Assembly (NCBI GenBank): GCA_964432925.1
Contig: CAYSPM010000005.1
Coordinates: forward strand, 1-44,213
Source: CAYNTC01 sp964432925
GTDB lineage: Bacteria; Planctomycetota; Phycisphaerae; Sedimentisphaerales; Anaerobacaceae
Direction of reading: 5' to 3'
Length of the DNA: 44,213 bases
The notes beneath the pieces are model-generated. The model did no database searches and had not been told where the DNA came from. It worked only from the letters and a program-made list of their open reading frames with translations. Shown piece by piece: positions 24,284 through 34,024 of this stretch. A program made the position numbers and the translations under genes. How positions within the stretch are numbered: the first letter of the stretch is position 1; every line of letters starts with the position of its first letter.

Positions 24284-25830
24284 TAGTCGTCTGGGTTAAG
24301 CACCTGCCATAACGGGCCAGCCTGTACAAGGTCGTAGTTTTCAAGCACAAATGACGGGCAGTAGTTGGCCTTGCGCGAGACAACATATACCGGTCTTGTC
24401 GCGAGCAAGTGAGTGATTGTATGGGCGTTAAAGCTTGGTACACCTTTACTGTTCACGACGCTGGAGAGGATCTTTACATCAGGGCGTTTTTCCTTTACCT
24501 GCTGCATGTATAATAAAGGACCGACAGTTGTCGTGTCGGCGTAAATGACAGCTTCAGGTCCCACTGCATCTAAGGCCTCTGTAGCGAAGCGCTGAGCCGA
24601 GTCGTCCGCGGTCTTCCAGGGCTGCAGAAAGTATTTGTAATCGTTACGATAAGGTATATCAGTTCTTGTACCGAGGTTCAGCTTCGCCTTTGCTGCCAAA
24701 GTCGGGGCAACAGCATAAACCACTACAGGCAGTAGACTGAACAATACGACAATAGCTACCAGAGCCTTTTTCCTCGTACAAATCCGCAAATGATGTATTC
24801 CAACACCTATAAAAAGCGAGACCATGCAGTAAAAAGGTATAAAGAATGCGTACCTGTCAACTACGGTGTACCGAAAGGCAAAAACAAAGAACAACACAGT
24901 CAACGCCAGCAACACCAATGCAAAACCCTGCTTTTGTGCGAGTTTGAACAACGCTAAGCATCCGGCAAGGAAAAACAGAACGTTAGGCGTTGGGAAGTTG
25001 AGCAGGATATATAGAAAATTCTCTTTTATAATTTTTGCCGATAAGCTTGTGTTTAAAACATCGCTTTGCCAGCGACTGCCAAAGGCTGCGGAGGCCAGCG
25101 TGCCGGCGACGTCGCTCGATTGTATTACGTTCTTGATTATCAGGTACTCATAAGGCAATGCGCCAACAACCCACAAAAAAATAATAACTACTAACTGCCT
25201 GGGCCAAACCTCCTTTTTAACCAATAGTGCAACAATGAATATCATATAGCACAGAAGCGCTATTGATGCGAGCATGTGAACGGCTATAGCAAGTCCATTT
25301 AGTAGACCCAGCCAATATAAAAAGCTAACGCGTTTTGTTTTTGTGTATTGCACCAGTATTATCAATTCGGCGGTAAACAACGCTGTCCATAATGTGTATG
25401 TCTCAAGGATGCTGGCATGGCGCCAGAATGTGTGTGACAGGGCTAAAGTGACAGCGGCAAATACCGCCGGCAAATTCTTGCCCAGCCATAAACGCAAAAG
25501 CAAGAACAGATTTGCAACTGTGATAGCTGCTGCAAAGGTGGACATGAGATTGATGCGGTGCGCAAATTCGCCCAGCGGAATGTGCTTTACGCCGATAGCG
25601 AGGATGTAAAACAAGGGGTGGGAAATAGCAAGTCCCAAAAAACCTTCGATGTCATTATGCCAAATGCGGTACTGTATAAGTCCGCTATCTTGCCACAAGG
25701 GCCCAGGAGCACAACTGACGGCGTAAAGCACCGCTGCAGCGCATAGGACTGCAAAATAAGCAGCAACTAATTGTTTTTGGGGATTCTTCACAAAAATCCG
25801 GAAAGTAGCTGACAGCGGGCAGGTAGTCAC
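24283..25830 (-). CDS. DUF2723-like multi-spanning membrane protein, possible C-type glycosyltransferase
   Basis: A 515-residue protein with about ten to twelve transmembrane helices. The early loop reads PLWQDSGLIQYRIWHNDIEGFLGLAISHPLFYILAIGV, matching the DSGE...HPPG pattern of DUF2723/PMT-like enzymes, which use lipid-linked sugars on the periplasmic side. A soluble C-terminal domain of about 120 residues (from ~395) includes GPEAVIYADTTTVGPLLYMQQV. The start is a GTG at 25830, 6 bp after the epimerase stop, without a clear ribosome binding site. The sugar and acceptor are unknown. Confidence 0.75.
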   Translation of the reverse strand: MTTCPLSATFRIFVKNPQKQLVAAYFAVLCAAAVLYAVSCAPGPLWQDSGLIQYRIWHNDIEGFLGLAISHPLFYILAIGVKHIPLGEFAHRINLMSTFAAAITVANLFLLLRLWLGKNLPAVFAAVTLALSHTFWRHASILETYTLWTALFTAELIILVQYTKTKRVSFLYWLGLLNGLAIAVHMLASIALLCYMIFIVALLVKKEVWPRQLVVIIFLWVVGALPYEYLIIKNVIQSSDVAGTLASAAFGSRWQSDVLNTSLSAKIIKENFLYILLNFPTPNVLFFLAGCLALFKLAQKQGFALVLLALTVLFFVFAFRYTVVDRYAFFIPFYCMVSLFIGVGIHHLRICTRKKALVAIVVLFSLLPVVVYAVAPTLAAKAKLNLGTRTDIPYRNDYKYFLQPWKTADDSAQRFATEALDAVGPEAVIYADTTTVGPLLYMQQVKEKRPDVKILSSVVNSKGVPSFNAHTITHLLATRPVYVVSRKANYCPSFVLENYDLVQAGPLWQVLNPDD

Positions 25831-25836
25831 TAAACG

Positions 25837-26805
25837 CTAAACGCTTTCCTCTATCCGCTGGTTAATTATGATCTGCAAAGTTTCACTCAGTGTTATTTTT
25901 GGCTCCCAGCCGATCGTATTTTTTATGCGCTTCAGGCTTGGCACCCTGCGCATCATATCTTCGATGGCTCTGCCGTAGGCGATGTCATAAGGAACTAATT
26001 TTTTCTCACTTTTACTGCCGGTCATTTGAATAATCTTGTCGGCAAGCTCAGTAATTGTAATTTCCTCAGCCGAGCCGATGTTAAATACTCTACCTGCTGC
26101 CTCGTCACAATCCATCAGGTCAATGACAGCCTCGACGAGGTCCTCAACATAACAGAAGCAACGTGTTTGTCTACCTGTTCCATATACCTGAACAGGTTCG
26201 CCATTTAGTGCCCATTGGACAAAGCGAGGCACAACCATGCCGTATCTGCCTGTCTGTCTCGGCCCGATAGTATTGAAAAATCTTGCCACCACGACTTTTA
26301 AACCAAACTGTTGATAAAACGCCTGGCCCAAAAACTCATCGATCGCCTTGCTACAGGCGTATGACCACCGCGACAAACTTGTGCTGCCCAGGACAACGTC
26401 GTCATCCTCGGAGAAAGGCACTGCTTCGCTTTTTCCATAAACCTCGCTGCTTGAAGCGATCAGAATTTTCCTGCCGAACTTATTGGCCTTTTCCAGAACA
26501 GTTTGAGTGCCGCCGATGTTGGTTTCGATGGTGTGAACGGGGTCGTCGGCTATAAGATTCACACCTACGGCTGCTGCCAGATGGAATATAGTATCGCTTC
26601 GTTCTGCGAGGGTATCAACAAGCTCAGCGTCGCATATATCTCCCTTGACAAAGTCAAACTTGGGATGTTTTTTGAAATCCTCAATATTTGTCAGGCTGCC
26701 TGTGGATAGATTGTCGAGAACGATAACCTCGTTGCCATCCTTGAGCAGGCGCTCTGCCAGATAAGAACCGATGAACCCTGCACCACCTGTCACTAAGGCT
26801 TTCAT
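25837..26805 (-). CDS. NAD-dependent nucleotide-sugar epimerase/dehydratase
   Basis: A 322-residue extended SDR enzyme. The NAD motif is VTGGAGFIGSYLAERLL, followed by DNLSTGS and DICD, the catalytic tyrosine and lysine in YACSK, and RFFNTIGPRQTGRYGMVVPRF. The sequence is closest in style to UDP-glucuronate decarboxylase, UDP-glucose 4-epimerase and related enzymes of polysaccharide clusters. The exact reaction cannot be fixed. It is the first gene of the minus-strand locus; GGAAG lies just upstream of the ATG. With the AlgD-like enzyme it would supply precursor sugars. Confidence 0.88.
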   Translation of the reverse strand: MKALVTGGAGFIGSYLAERLLKDGNEVIVLDNLSTGSLTNIEDFKKHPKFDFVKGDICDAELVDTLAERSDTIFHLAAAVGVNLIADDPVHTIETNIGGTQTVLEKANKFGRKILIASSSEVYGKSEAVPFSEDDDVVLGSTSLSRWSYACSKAIDEFLGQAFYQQFGLKVVVARFFNTIGPRQTGRYGMVVPRFVQWALNGEPVQVYGTGRQTRCFCYVEDLVEAVIDLMDCDEAAGRVFNIGSAEEITITELADKIIQMTGSKSEKKLVPYDIAYGRAIEDMMRRVPSLKRIKNTIGWEPKITLSETLQIIINQRIEESV

Positions 26806-27450
26806 GTCATGGCTTCCATGTAGAATTCACTGTTAGTCGTCGAGCGTTTGGCGGAATAGTTGGCATTAGCTGTGGAATGGTAATGGATATACTCTTGTTA
26901 ATCAATCACCAATTGGGCAGACTCCGTCCCCGTCGGCTGTGCAAAAAACAAAGACAGCCTATATACTGTGTCCGTTCGGCTTGCTGTTTCCGCCACATTG
27001 GACTTTGCCTATGTACGGCCGGACTGTGCTACGACCATGCAGCTTGACCGCTCTGATTTACCTTACATAAGTATCGGAAAATAAAGGACATAGCTTTAGC
27101 AAAGACAAGCCTCCAGAAGGGATTAACCGTCAGTTTTGGAATAGCAACTATACGACCCTAAAGCCCGATAAGTTCGCTGTGTAAATGTGCAGTCGTTACA
27201 GACCTAAAATCAAGTAGACATAATCCAAGACTTTTGACCTAAACCAAGGAAGATGACAATTCGATAGGACATTTTTATATTGGAACACATGTCATTATAG
27301 GACTATTATTTTTGTTCCCTGGAAACCACTGAACCGAGTAGAATAGTGTGCTGCGCATGTCAGCTTCGAGTTGCCATAGGTGGGTTGGGTATGGCTGAAT
27401 TAACCGTCGCCGGAGTGGCGATGGCTAAACGTGAACAAGATCATTAATAA
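26806..27450. other. Long intergenic region without a recognised gene
   Basis: A 645-bp gap between the queD-like stop and the start of the polysaccharide locus, both on the minus strand. Stop codons break all frames and no RNA gene is recognised. A CGCC/GGCG hairpin lies at about 27405-27418. The region must hold the promoter of the epimerase operon, but no convincing -35/-10 pair was found near 26806-26900. Confidence 0.5.
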
Positions 27451-28248
27451 TCATCCATAGTATGAGCAGTGGGTCCTGTCGGTTTCCCAGACGGTAACGC
27501 AGTGTAGCGTCACCTGACCGAATTTACCGGCCAGTTTTTCCCAAGCAAAAGCTGCGATGTTTTCAACGGTAGGATTGACCTTACTAAACTCACCGATATC
27601 AGCATTAAGATTCTTGTGGTCGAGAAGTTTTACAAGTTCTTCATCAACTATTTTTTCAAAGTTGGCTATTAAAAACGTATCGGCTGCGGATGGCTTTTCG
27701 ACAGTGACTTCAACAATGTAGTTGTGGCCATGACCTGTGGGATTTGCGCACTTACCGAAGACCTCAAAGTTGCGCTGCTCTGAGAAATCATCGTTCCAGA
27801 GTTTGTGCATGGCGGCAAATTCAAATTTCTCGCTAAAGTAAACCATATTCGCATCCTGTGAATCTACAGTAACTGTACGGAAAGGGTTCAATTTCAGACC
27901 CAATTTGCTTATACGTACGCTACCAAACTTATCTGCAAGTTGACTCCATGCTAATCTAAGAAGCTCAACTATTTTAGTAAAATTAATGTGTTTGCCATCG
28001 TGAAAGTTTTTTCTAATGTGCTCAGCAAAAATTGGCACCACAAATCTGCGAACATTTTCATCTATCTCTGTCACGTTAACAATGAAACCTGTGCCTGCAT
28101 CAACGTTACCTGACAACTGCACCGTCAATGCCAGGAAGATCGACAAGCCTTGTCCTGCCGGCTTGGATGCGAAGGAGTTGAATCCAGCTATATCTTCGGA
28201 CAAGAAAGGATCGACCGAGAATCGAACCTGCCTGGTCAAAACATGCAT
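27451..28248 (-). CDS. QueD/PTPS-like protein with a degenerate N-terminal T-fold domain
   Basis: A 265-residue protein related to 6-carboxytetrahydropterin and 6-pyruvoyltetrahydropterin synthases. The C-terminal half (from ~130) has the full motif set: FSEKFEFAAMHKL with the first zinc histidine, FGKCANPTGHGHNY with the catalytic cysteine and the HGH zinc pair, and LDHKNLN. The N-terminal half is also T-fold-like (VRFSVDPF...GLSIFLALTVQLSG...) but lacks these residues. ATG 28248 is chosen because AAAAGGAG lies upstream and folE ends 13 bp before; a longer frame overlaps folE out of phase. It would act on the FolE product. Confidence 0.85.
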   Translation of the reverse strand: MHVLTRQVRFSVDPFLSEDIAGFNSFASKPAGQGLSIFLALTVQLSGNVDAGTGFIVNVTEIDENVRRFVVPIFAEHIRKNFHDGKHINFTKIVELLRLAWSQLADKFGSVRISKLGLKLNPFRTVTVDSQDANMVYFSEKFEFAAMHKLWNDDFSEQRNFEVFGKCANPTGHGHNYIVEVTVEKPSAADTFLIANFEKIVDEELVKLLDHKNLNADIGEFSKVNPTVENIAAFAWEKLAGKFGQVTLHCVTVWETDRTHCSYYG

Positions 28249-28261
28249 AAGCAGGCTCCTT

Positions 28262-28846
28262 TTAGTCTCTGCCGTTGTGCATAAGGCTGAGCACTTCGCT
28301 TCGGCTTTTGGGGTCTTTTCTAAATATCCCACGAAGTGCCGACGTCACCATTACAGAGCCGGGCTTTTTAATGCCGCGAATGGTCATACAGCTATGAGAA
28401 GCTTCCAAGACGACAGCAACACCCCGAGGTTTTAAATTGCTCATAATGAAGTCGGCTATCTGGTAGGTGAGCCTTTCCTGGGTTTGAAGCCTTCGGGCGA
28501 AACAATCGACAATACGAGCAAGTTTGCTGACTCCGAGAATCGCACCACTGGGCAAATACGCAACGTGTGCTGAGCCAATAAACGGCAGCAAATGGTGCTC
28601 ACAAATACTATAAAAAGGAATGTCACGCAGCAATACGATCTCGTCGTAGTTTTCAGTAAAGACACTGCCAAGATGCTTCTTCGGGTCCTCGTGCATGCCA
28701 CCCAGAAGCTCAGCGTACATTCGGGCTACGCGCTCGGGTGTTTTTTCTAATCCTTCGCGCTTGGTATCTTCGCCCACCGCTAAGAGTATTTCCTTAACCG
28801 CTTTTTTGATCCTTTCGGCATCTATCTTTTTGTTTGTTTCCCTCAT
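28262..28846 (-). CDS. folE: GTP cyclohydrolase I
   Basis: A 194-residue enzyme converting GTP to 7,8-dihydroneopterin triphosphate, the first step of folate and queuosine/pterin synthesis. Zinc and active-site motifs are present: FYSICEHHLLPFIGSAHVAYLP, GVSKLARIVDCFARRLQTQERLT and EASHSCMTIRGIKKPGS. Length and motifs fit the classical type IA enzyme. The queD-like gene follows 13 bp downstream, so the two successive pterin steps are encoded together. Confidence 0.97.
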   Translation of the reverse strand: MRETNKKIDAERIKKAVKEILLAVGEDTKREGLEKTPERVARMYAELLGGMHEDPKKHLGSVFTENYDEIVLLRDIPFYSICEHHLLPFIGSAHVAYLPSGAILGVSKLARIVDCFARRLQTQERLTYQIADFIMSNLKPRGVAVVLEASHSCMTIRGIKKPGSVMVTSALRGIFRKDPKSRSEVLSLMHNGRD

Positions 28847-28940
28847 ACTGCTGATTCTCTTTGTCTTTGAGCGTCGTCTGTACCTTGCGCTCTATTGGTC
28901 TTAATTTTTTGTTTGCAATACTTTCGTTGTTTTATTGTCG

Positions 28941-30482
28941 CTATTTTTGCTTTCCAGCCAGATCCATAAGATAAGTTGCCAGCAGCCTGACGCCAAATCC
29001 ACTCGAACCCTGAAAGGCATACTCAGTCGGCTTTTGGAATAAGTCCACACCAGCAATATCAAGATGCGCCCACTTTGCATCGCCTATAAACTGCCTTAAA
29101 AATGCTGCTGCTGTGCACGCTCCGCCCCACTTGCTTCCGATGTTTCGCAAGTCAGCTATTTTACTTTTCATTTCCTGGGCGTACTCATCACCACAAGGCA
29201 TGGACCAGACATTTTCGCCACTATCTTGAGCCGCTTTTTGCAACTGTTTTATAAGTTTGTCATCGCTACCGAATAGTCCTGCTTTATACTTGCCAAGCGC
29301 AACCATACAAGCACCGGTCAGCGTTGCAACATCGATGATGATATCGCATTTTTGTTTAACAGCGTAGGCCAGCGCATCAGATAGTATCATTCTACCTTCA
29401 GCGTCGGTATTGAGCACTTCGACGGTCTTTCCGCTATAAGTAGTAATTATGTCACCGGGACGATAGCTGCTGCCGCTTGGCAGATTCTCAGCCGATGGGA
29501 TTATTCCCAAAACATTCAACGGCAAAGCCAGCTCAGCGACGGCTTTCATAGTAGCCAGCACCGATATTCCACCGGTTTTATCCAGTTTCATCTGGTCCAT
29601 ATTGGAGGCTGGTTTTATACTTATACCACCGGAGTCAAAAGTGATGGCTTTACCCACCAGGGCAATAGTAGGTTGTCGAGATGCGGCTTTGCTTGTTGAT
29701 TTATATCGTAAGATAATGAGTCTTGGCTTACTTTGCGAGCCTGAGCCAACTGCGAGAATACCGCCCATGTTTTTTTCTTCTAGTTGTTTTTCGTCGAAGA
29801 TAGTGCAGGTCAAGTTCTTCGAATTTCGGGTAAGTTCTTTTGCAATAGCGGCGAGTTTCGGCGGATTTATTATGTTAGCCGGCCGATTGGCAAGTGTCCG
29901 CGCGTAGCTTTGTGCCCTACCGATGACGGTTCCGTTGGTGACACCTTTCTGTAATTTAGTGATTTTTGCCGGGTCGGGATCGATCAGTTCTACCCTGAGT
30001 GAAGCCGAGCGCCCATCCTCACCTTCAGTGACATATTCATCATATCGATAGCTGCCGAAGTACGCGCCCTCAGCCATCGCCCTGGCTATGGCCGACAGTT
30101 CGAAACGTCCTGCGAAAGCCCGATGCAGGGCAAGGCTAACAAGCTCCGCCTTTATTTCTACCGACTTATTGGCTGCGTTGGCTGCTGCTTTACGAACCGT
30201 ATCGAGGGTCGCCTTTTTTTTCTCGCCCAGGCCGACAAGCATCACTCTTTTTGCACCGATGTTTTTATTTCCATAGATGATTACGTTTGTTCCTTCTTTT
30301 GCCTTGAAATCGCCTAATTCGATAAGCCGACTAACTGCGCCATCGAGTTTACGATCGAGCTCCTTGTTCAATCGGTCCAGCTTTTTGCCTTCGGAGAACA
30401 GCCCAACTGCGAGTATGTCTGTTTCACACTTAGCAAAATCAACCTTTCGAGTCTTTAATTCGACATTGATAATCTGCTTCAT
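28941..30482 (-). CDS. pepA: Leucyl aminopeptidase (M17 family)
   Basis: A 513-residue cytosolic metallo-aminopeptidase removing N-terminal residues from peptides. The C-terminal catalytic domain has VGKAITFDSGGISIKPASNMDQMKLDKTGG (metal and lysine ligands) and NTDAEGRMILSDALAYA, the M17 signature. The N-terminal non-catalytic domain occupies about the first 170 residues. The gene starts 28 bp after prfB and probably shares its transcript. Confidence 0.97.
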   Translation of the reverse strand: MKQIINVELKTRKVDFAKCETDILAVGLFSEGKKLDRLNKELDRKLDGAVSRLIELGDFKAKEGTNVIIYGNKNIGAKRVMLVGLGEKKKATLDTVRKAAANAANKSVEIKAELVSLALHRAFAGRFELSAIARAMAEGAYFGSYRYDEYVTEGEDGRSASLRVELIDPDPAKITKLQKGVTNGTVIGRAQSYARTLANRPANIINPPKLAAIAKELTRNSKNLTCTIFDEKQLEEKNMGGILAVGSGSQSKPRLIILRYKSTSKAASRQPTIALVGKAITFDSGGISIKPASNMDQMKLDKTGGISVLATMKAVAELALPLNVLGIIPSAENLPSGSSYRPGDIITTYSGKTVEVLNTDAEGRMILSDALAYAVKQKCDIIIDVATLTGACMVALGKYKAGLFGSDDKLIKQLQKAAQDSGENVWSMPCGDEYAQEMKSKIADLRNIGSKWGGACTAAAFLRQFIGDAKWAHLDIAGVDLFQKPTEYAFQGSSGFGVRLLATYLMDLAGKQK

Positions 30483-30510
30483 TCCGAGTCACCTTTTATG
30501 CTGTAGATAC

Positions 30511-31624
30511 TCATTTCCTCGTTCGATCCTTTGCTCTGTGGCGCAGGTAGTTTTCAATGAAATCGTCGAGTTCTCCATCCAGTACTGCTTGGACATTGCC
30601 GGTTTGAAAGTTGGTTCGGTGGTCTTTCACCATCTGATAGGGCTGCATAACATAGCTTCGTATCTGATTGCCCCAGGCGATTTCGCCTTTTTCACTATAT
30701 AGCTTTGCAAGTTCAGCGTCGCGTTTTTGCTGCTCAAGCATATAGAGTCGAGCTTTTAGTACTTTCATAGCCTGGGCGCGGTTTTTGTGCTGGCTTCTTT
30801 CATTCTGGCATTGCACAACGATGCCGGTGGGTGAGTGCGTCAGCCTTACTGCGGAGCTGACTTTGTTGACGTGTTGTCCGCCGGCACCACTTGAGCGATA
30901 GAAATCGATGCGCAGGTCATCCTCGTTAATTTTAACGCCAATGTTCTCATCGAACTCCGGTACGCAGTCGACCGCCGCAAAGCTGGTATGGCGTCGCTTA
31001 GCCGAGTCGAATGGACTTATTCGCACCAGCCTATGAACCCCGATCTCGCAGGAAAGTTTGCCAAAAGCAAAGGGGCCAGTGACTCGCAGTGTTATCGAGC
31101 GGATTCCTACCTCCTCGCCCGGTGTGATGTCGAGTTCTTTAAACTCGTATTTGTTTGCTTCGAAATAGCGTGTGTACATTCTGAGCAGCATGTTAGCCCA
31201 GTCACAACTTTCGGTACCGCCCGCACCTGCGTGGATACTGAAGAAGCAGTTTTTGGTATCTTCGGACCTGGATAGCAGCCCTGTCAATTCGATTTGCTCG
31301 CACCTTTTGACAAGGTCGGCCAAGTCATTCTCCAGTTGCTGCAGTTCATCCTTATCCGACTGGATTGCCAGTTCGTAAAGCTCCTGCAGGTCCTGTACCT
31401 CACGCTGCAGCTCCTCAGCCGGTTCAACTACTGACTTCAGTGCACTTAGTTGAGACACTATCGCCTGTGCCTGGTCGTGGCTGTCCCAGAAGCCCGGCTG
31501 GGCCATTTTTGTATCGAGCTTTTGCAGTTCAGTTTTTTTACTGGACAAGTCAAAGCCAGTCCCGGATGTTTTCAATCCGGGCCACTAAGTTCGATATCGC
31601 TGATTTAAGTTCTACTGCTTCCAT
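30511..31624 (-). CDS. prfB: Peptide chain release factor 2, made by +1 programmed frameshifting
   Basis: RF2 terminates translation at UGA and UAA. The main frame holds the SPF recognition tripeptide (RISPFDSAKRRHTSF) and the catalytic GGQ loop (GAGGQHVNK). The first 24 codons are in another frame: ATG 31624 reads MEAVELKSAISNLVARIE...RDWL, then meets an in-frame TGA at 31550-31552. Shifting +1 on CTT joins to DLSSKK and gives a 370-residue protein, close to the 365 of E. coli RF2. Without the shift only a 24-residue peptide is made. The context CTT TGA C is identical to the classical site. Confidence 0.95.
31550..31555 (-). promoter_or_regulatory. prfB: prfB programmed +1 frameshift site (CTT TGA C)
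   Basis: Minus strand CTT (31555-31553) followed by TGA (31552-31550) and C. The sequence before it is CGGGACTGG, so a G-rich segment exists at the place of the internal Shine-Dalgarno of E. coli (AGGGGG), but it is weaker. The site makes RF2 synthesis depend on low RF2 levels. Confidence 0.93.
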
Positions 31625-31747
31625 CCATTCATTCCCACATAATCTGCCTTCGTAGCCGAGACCGACTTCGGTGGAGTAGGCTTGGCCGTGATCAACTTCA
31701 CAGGATACTTTTACCAGAATACCTTATGATACGCAACTAGTCTGTAG

Positions 31748-33034
31748 TCAACTTTGCCTTAGCCATCGCAGAACTTCGCTCCATCCTGGGCGCTTGCCGT
31801 ACATCAAAATGCCGGTTCGAAAGACCTTCGCCGCTGCCCACATCACAGCCAACACAAAAACTGCCAGCAGAACGATTGAAGCAAAGACCTCAAGAAATGG
31901 CATCTCTGGACTTGAAGCCAACCGTAAAGTCATTACGATTGGCGTCAACGGCGGCAGGAACGACAAGACTCTGGCTAATGGTCCATCCGGATGCTGTGCC
32001 AGATTGAACCAGGCTACCATCGGTAAAATGAATATGAAGGTAATAGGCATCATAAGGCTCTGGGCTTCTTTGATCGTATTACAAACCGAGCCAATCCCCG
32101 CCAGGATCGAGCTAAACATCAAAAAACCCAGAATGAAATAAATTACGAAATACAGAAGTATTCCCGTTGGGAGCTCTAAGGTAATGTTCCACCAGTTAGC
32201 GGCTCCATAATAAGCAGTACCAAGCGCCGCGGTGGCCCACAAACCTATCACGGTCAAACTAACGCCAGCCAGGCCCATAATCTTGCCAGCCATCAGCTCA
32301 AATGGACTTACCGCCGACAGCAGCACCTCAATTACTCGTGAACTCTTCTCCTCAATGACGCTGGTAAGCATATGCTGGCCCATACCAAAGATGCCCATGA
32401 ACATCATAAACATAAAGAAAAATGGTATCATGGTCTTGGCGATTTGCTCACCTTTCTGTACCTTTTTTTGCTCCGAGGCCGAGCCGATTTCTATTATCTC
32501 GCTCGGCACTCGACGGCGAAGCTCACGAATTTCGGCCAGCAGCTCCTGCGACACCTCCTTCAACTTACAGCGTCGATCGAAAATGGCGCTATTGAGCAGG
32601 TTCTCTACGTTTGAAATCAGGTCAAGATCAACTATTTTCGTGCTGCGGGTAAAGGATTGAATTTTACCGGTTCCTTCAACACTATCTTTGTCCAGAACAA
32701 AATACGCATTCAGTTGGCCATCGCGCACCTTTTGTTTGACCGTCTCATCTGAGCTTGTATCGGTGTGAAGCTCGTCCAGCAGGATTTGCCGCTGGGGATT
32801 CGACTCGTTGTGTTGTTCAAATGATGCTTTGATTTCGTCCATTAGCTGGTTCGTCAGGTCGGTTACGGCAACTTTCCTAGGCGGACGTGGGCCGGTTATA
32901 CTGCGTTGGGTTCGACCACTGATAAATATAACTATACCTATGATGGCTGGCGTCAACAATATGCTCAAGATGAACGTCTTGGTCTTGACGGTTTCAACGT
33001 ACTCGCGTTGTGCAACCTTAAGAATTTTTCGCAT
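31748..33034 (-). CDS. ABC transporter permease (NatB/ABC-2 type)
   Basis: A 428-residue inner-membrane protein of the ABC-2 class with one N-terminal helix (TFILSILLTPAIIGIVIFI), a periplasmic domain of about 170 residues, and five to six C-terminal helices. EEKSSRVIEVLLSAVSPFELMAGKIMGL is the conserved NatB/YhaP motif. It exports an unknown substrate, sodium in the named relatives. ATG 33034 is used; the frame reaches a TTG at 33046. It overlaps the ATPase gene by 17 bp. Confidence 0.9.
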   Translation of the reverse strand: MRKILKVAQREYVETVKTKTFILSILLTPAIIGIVIFISGRTQRSITGPRPPRKVAVTDLTNQLMDEIKASFEQHNESNPQRQILLDELHTDTSSDETVKQKVRDGQLNAYFVLDKDSVEGTGKIQSFTRSTKIVDLDLISNVENLLNSAIFDRRCKLKEVSQELLAEIRELRRRVPSEIIEIGSASEQKKVQKGEQIAKTMIPFFFMFMMFMGIFGMGQHMLTSVIEEKSSRVIEVLLSAVSPFELMAGKIMGLAGVSLTVIGLWATAALGTAYYGAANWWNITLELPTGILLYFVIYFILGFLMFSSILAGIGSVCNTIKEAQSLMMPITFIFILPMVAWFNLAQHPDGPLARVLSFLPPLTPIVMTLRLASSPEMPFLEVFASIVLLAVFVLAVMWAAAKVFRTGILMYGKRPGWSEVLRWLRQS

Positions 33035-33965
33035 TGTCTTTGCCAACCAAACTTACGAAGATCTCATGCAGCGAGGGCACTTTAATCTCGAAGGCTTGTA
33101 CTCTCACTCGGCCTACCAGTGCTTTGAGCAAATCCTGAGGATCGGCATCGGCTGATAGGCTAATTTCCATGCGCCGGCCTTGAGATTCTGTCCCCTTTAC
33201 CATAGGCAGCGTCTTGACGAAGCTTGTGTCCTCGGGCCCAAGGTCGCCGCCAAGTTCGACACTAACCGCACCGGATTTATAACGGGAGCGAATCTCATCC
33301 AGTCTGCCGTCTAAAACCGGCTTTCCTTTATTTATTAGAAGAATAAAGTCACACAACCGCTCTGCCTCGTGCATTACGTGTGTGGAGAAGAGTACTGTCT
33401 TACCTTCACTTCGCATCCGACAGATGATGTCCTTGAGCAGGTCCTGGTTCACAGGGTCTAGTCCGGAGAACGGCTCATCAAGGATCACAAGCTCCGGTTC
33501 GTTGATCACCGTAACCGCAAACTGCAGCTTTTGATGCATTCCCCTTGAAAGTTCCTCCACCTTTTTATCTGCCCAATCAGCCAATCCCATCTGCTCCAGC
33601 CAACGTGGCACCTGGCTATTAAGTTCACTTGCTTTTAGACCCTTTATAGCGCCGAAATAGGCCAATACCTTGCCGACCTTCATCTTTCGGTAAAGACCTC
33701 GCTCTTCTGGCATATAACCAATCTTGACTGTCGTCAGACGAGTTCGAATATTTGCTCGGTTGGTTGTACCGTTGGCGAACATTCTGATACATCCACTGTC
33801 CGGTCGGATAATGTTCATAATCATGCGAATGGTGGTGGTCTTACCAGCCCCATTGGGACCCAGAAAGCCATAGACACAGCCGGCCGGAACTCGTACGCTC
33901 AGATTATCTACTGCCTGGACCCGACCGAAGGACTTACATACATTTTCAAGTAATATCGCGTCCAT
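33018..33965 (-). CDS. ABC transporter ATP-binding protein (NatA type)
   Basis: A 315-residue ATPase. Walker A is GPNGAGKTTT, the Q-loop region reads IGYMPEERGLYRKMKV, the signature is LSRGMHQKLQ, Walker B is LVILDEPFSGLDP, and the switch histidine lies in LFSTHVMHEAE. The C-terminal 80 residues correspond to the DUF4162-type tail common in NatA/YhaQ proteins. It drives the permease encoded next. A near-consensus promoter lies at 34025-34052. Confidence 0.95.
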   Translation of the reverse strand: MDAILLENVCKSFGRVQAVDNLSVRVPAGCVYGFLGPNGAGKTTTIRMIMNIIRPDSGCIRMFANGTTNRANIRTRLTTVKIGYMPEERGLYRKMKVGKVLAYFGAIKGLKASELNSQVPRWLEQMGLADWADKKVEELSRGMHQKLQFAVTVINEPELVILDEPFSGLDPVNQDLLKDIICRMRSEGKTVLFSTHVMHEAERLCDFILLINKGKPVLDGRLDEIRSRYKSGAVSVELGGDLGPEDTSFVKTLPMVKGTESQGRRMEISLSADADPQDLLKALVGRVRVQAFEIKVPSLHEIFVSLVGKDNAKNS

Positions 33966-34024
33966 AGTCTCGTGCTTCGCGGAATAGCATCAGTTAGCTT
34001 TACAGATAGAAGTAAACGCTGACC

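Noticed and set aside
28249..28332. N-terminal extension of the QueD-like protein
   Set aside because: It overlaps folE in another frame. The AAAAGGAG before ATG 28248 gives a better start.
31625..31747. Promoter upstream of prfB (TTGCGT ... TAAAAG)
   Set aside because: Both boxes are too far from consensus to be listed.
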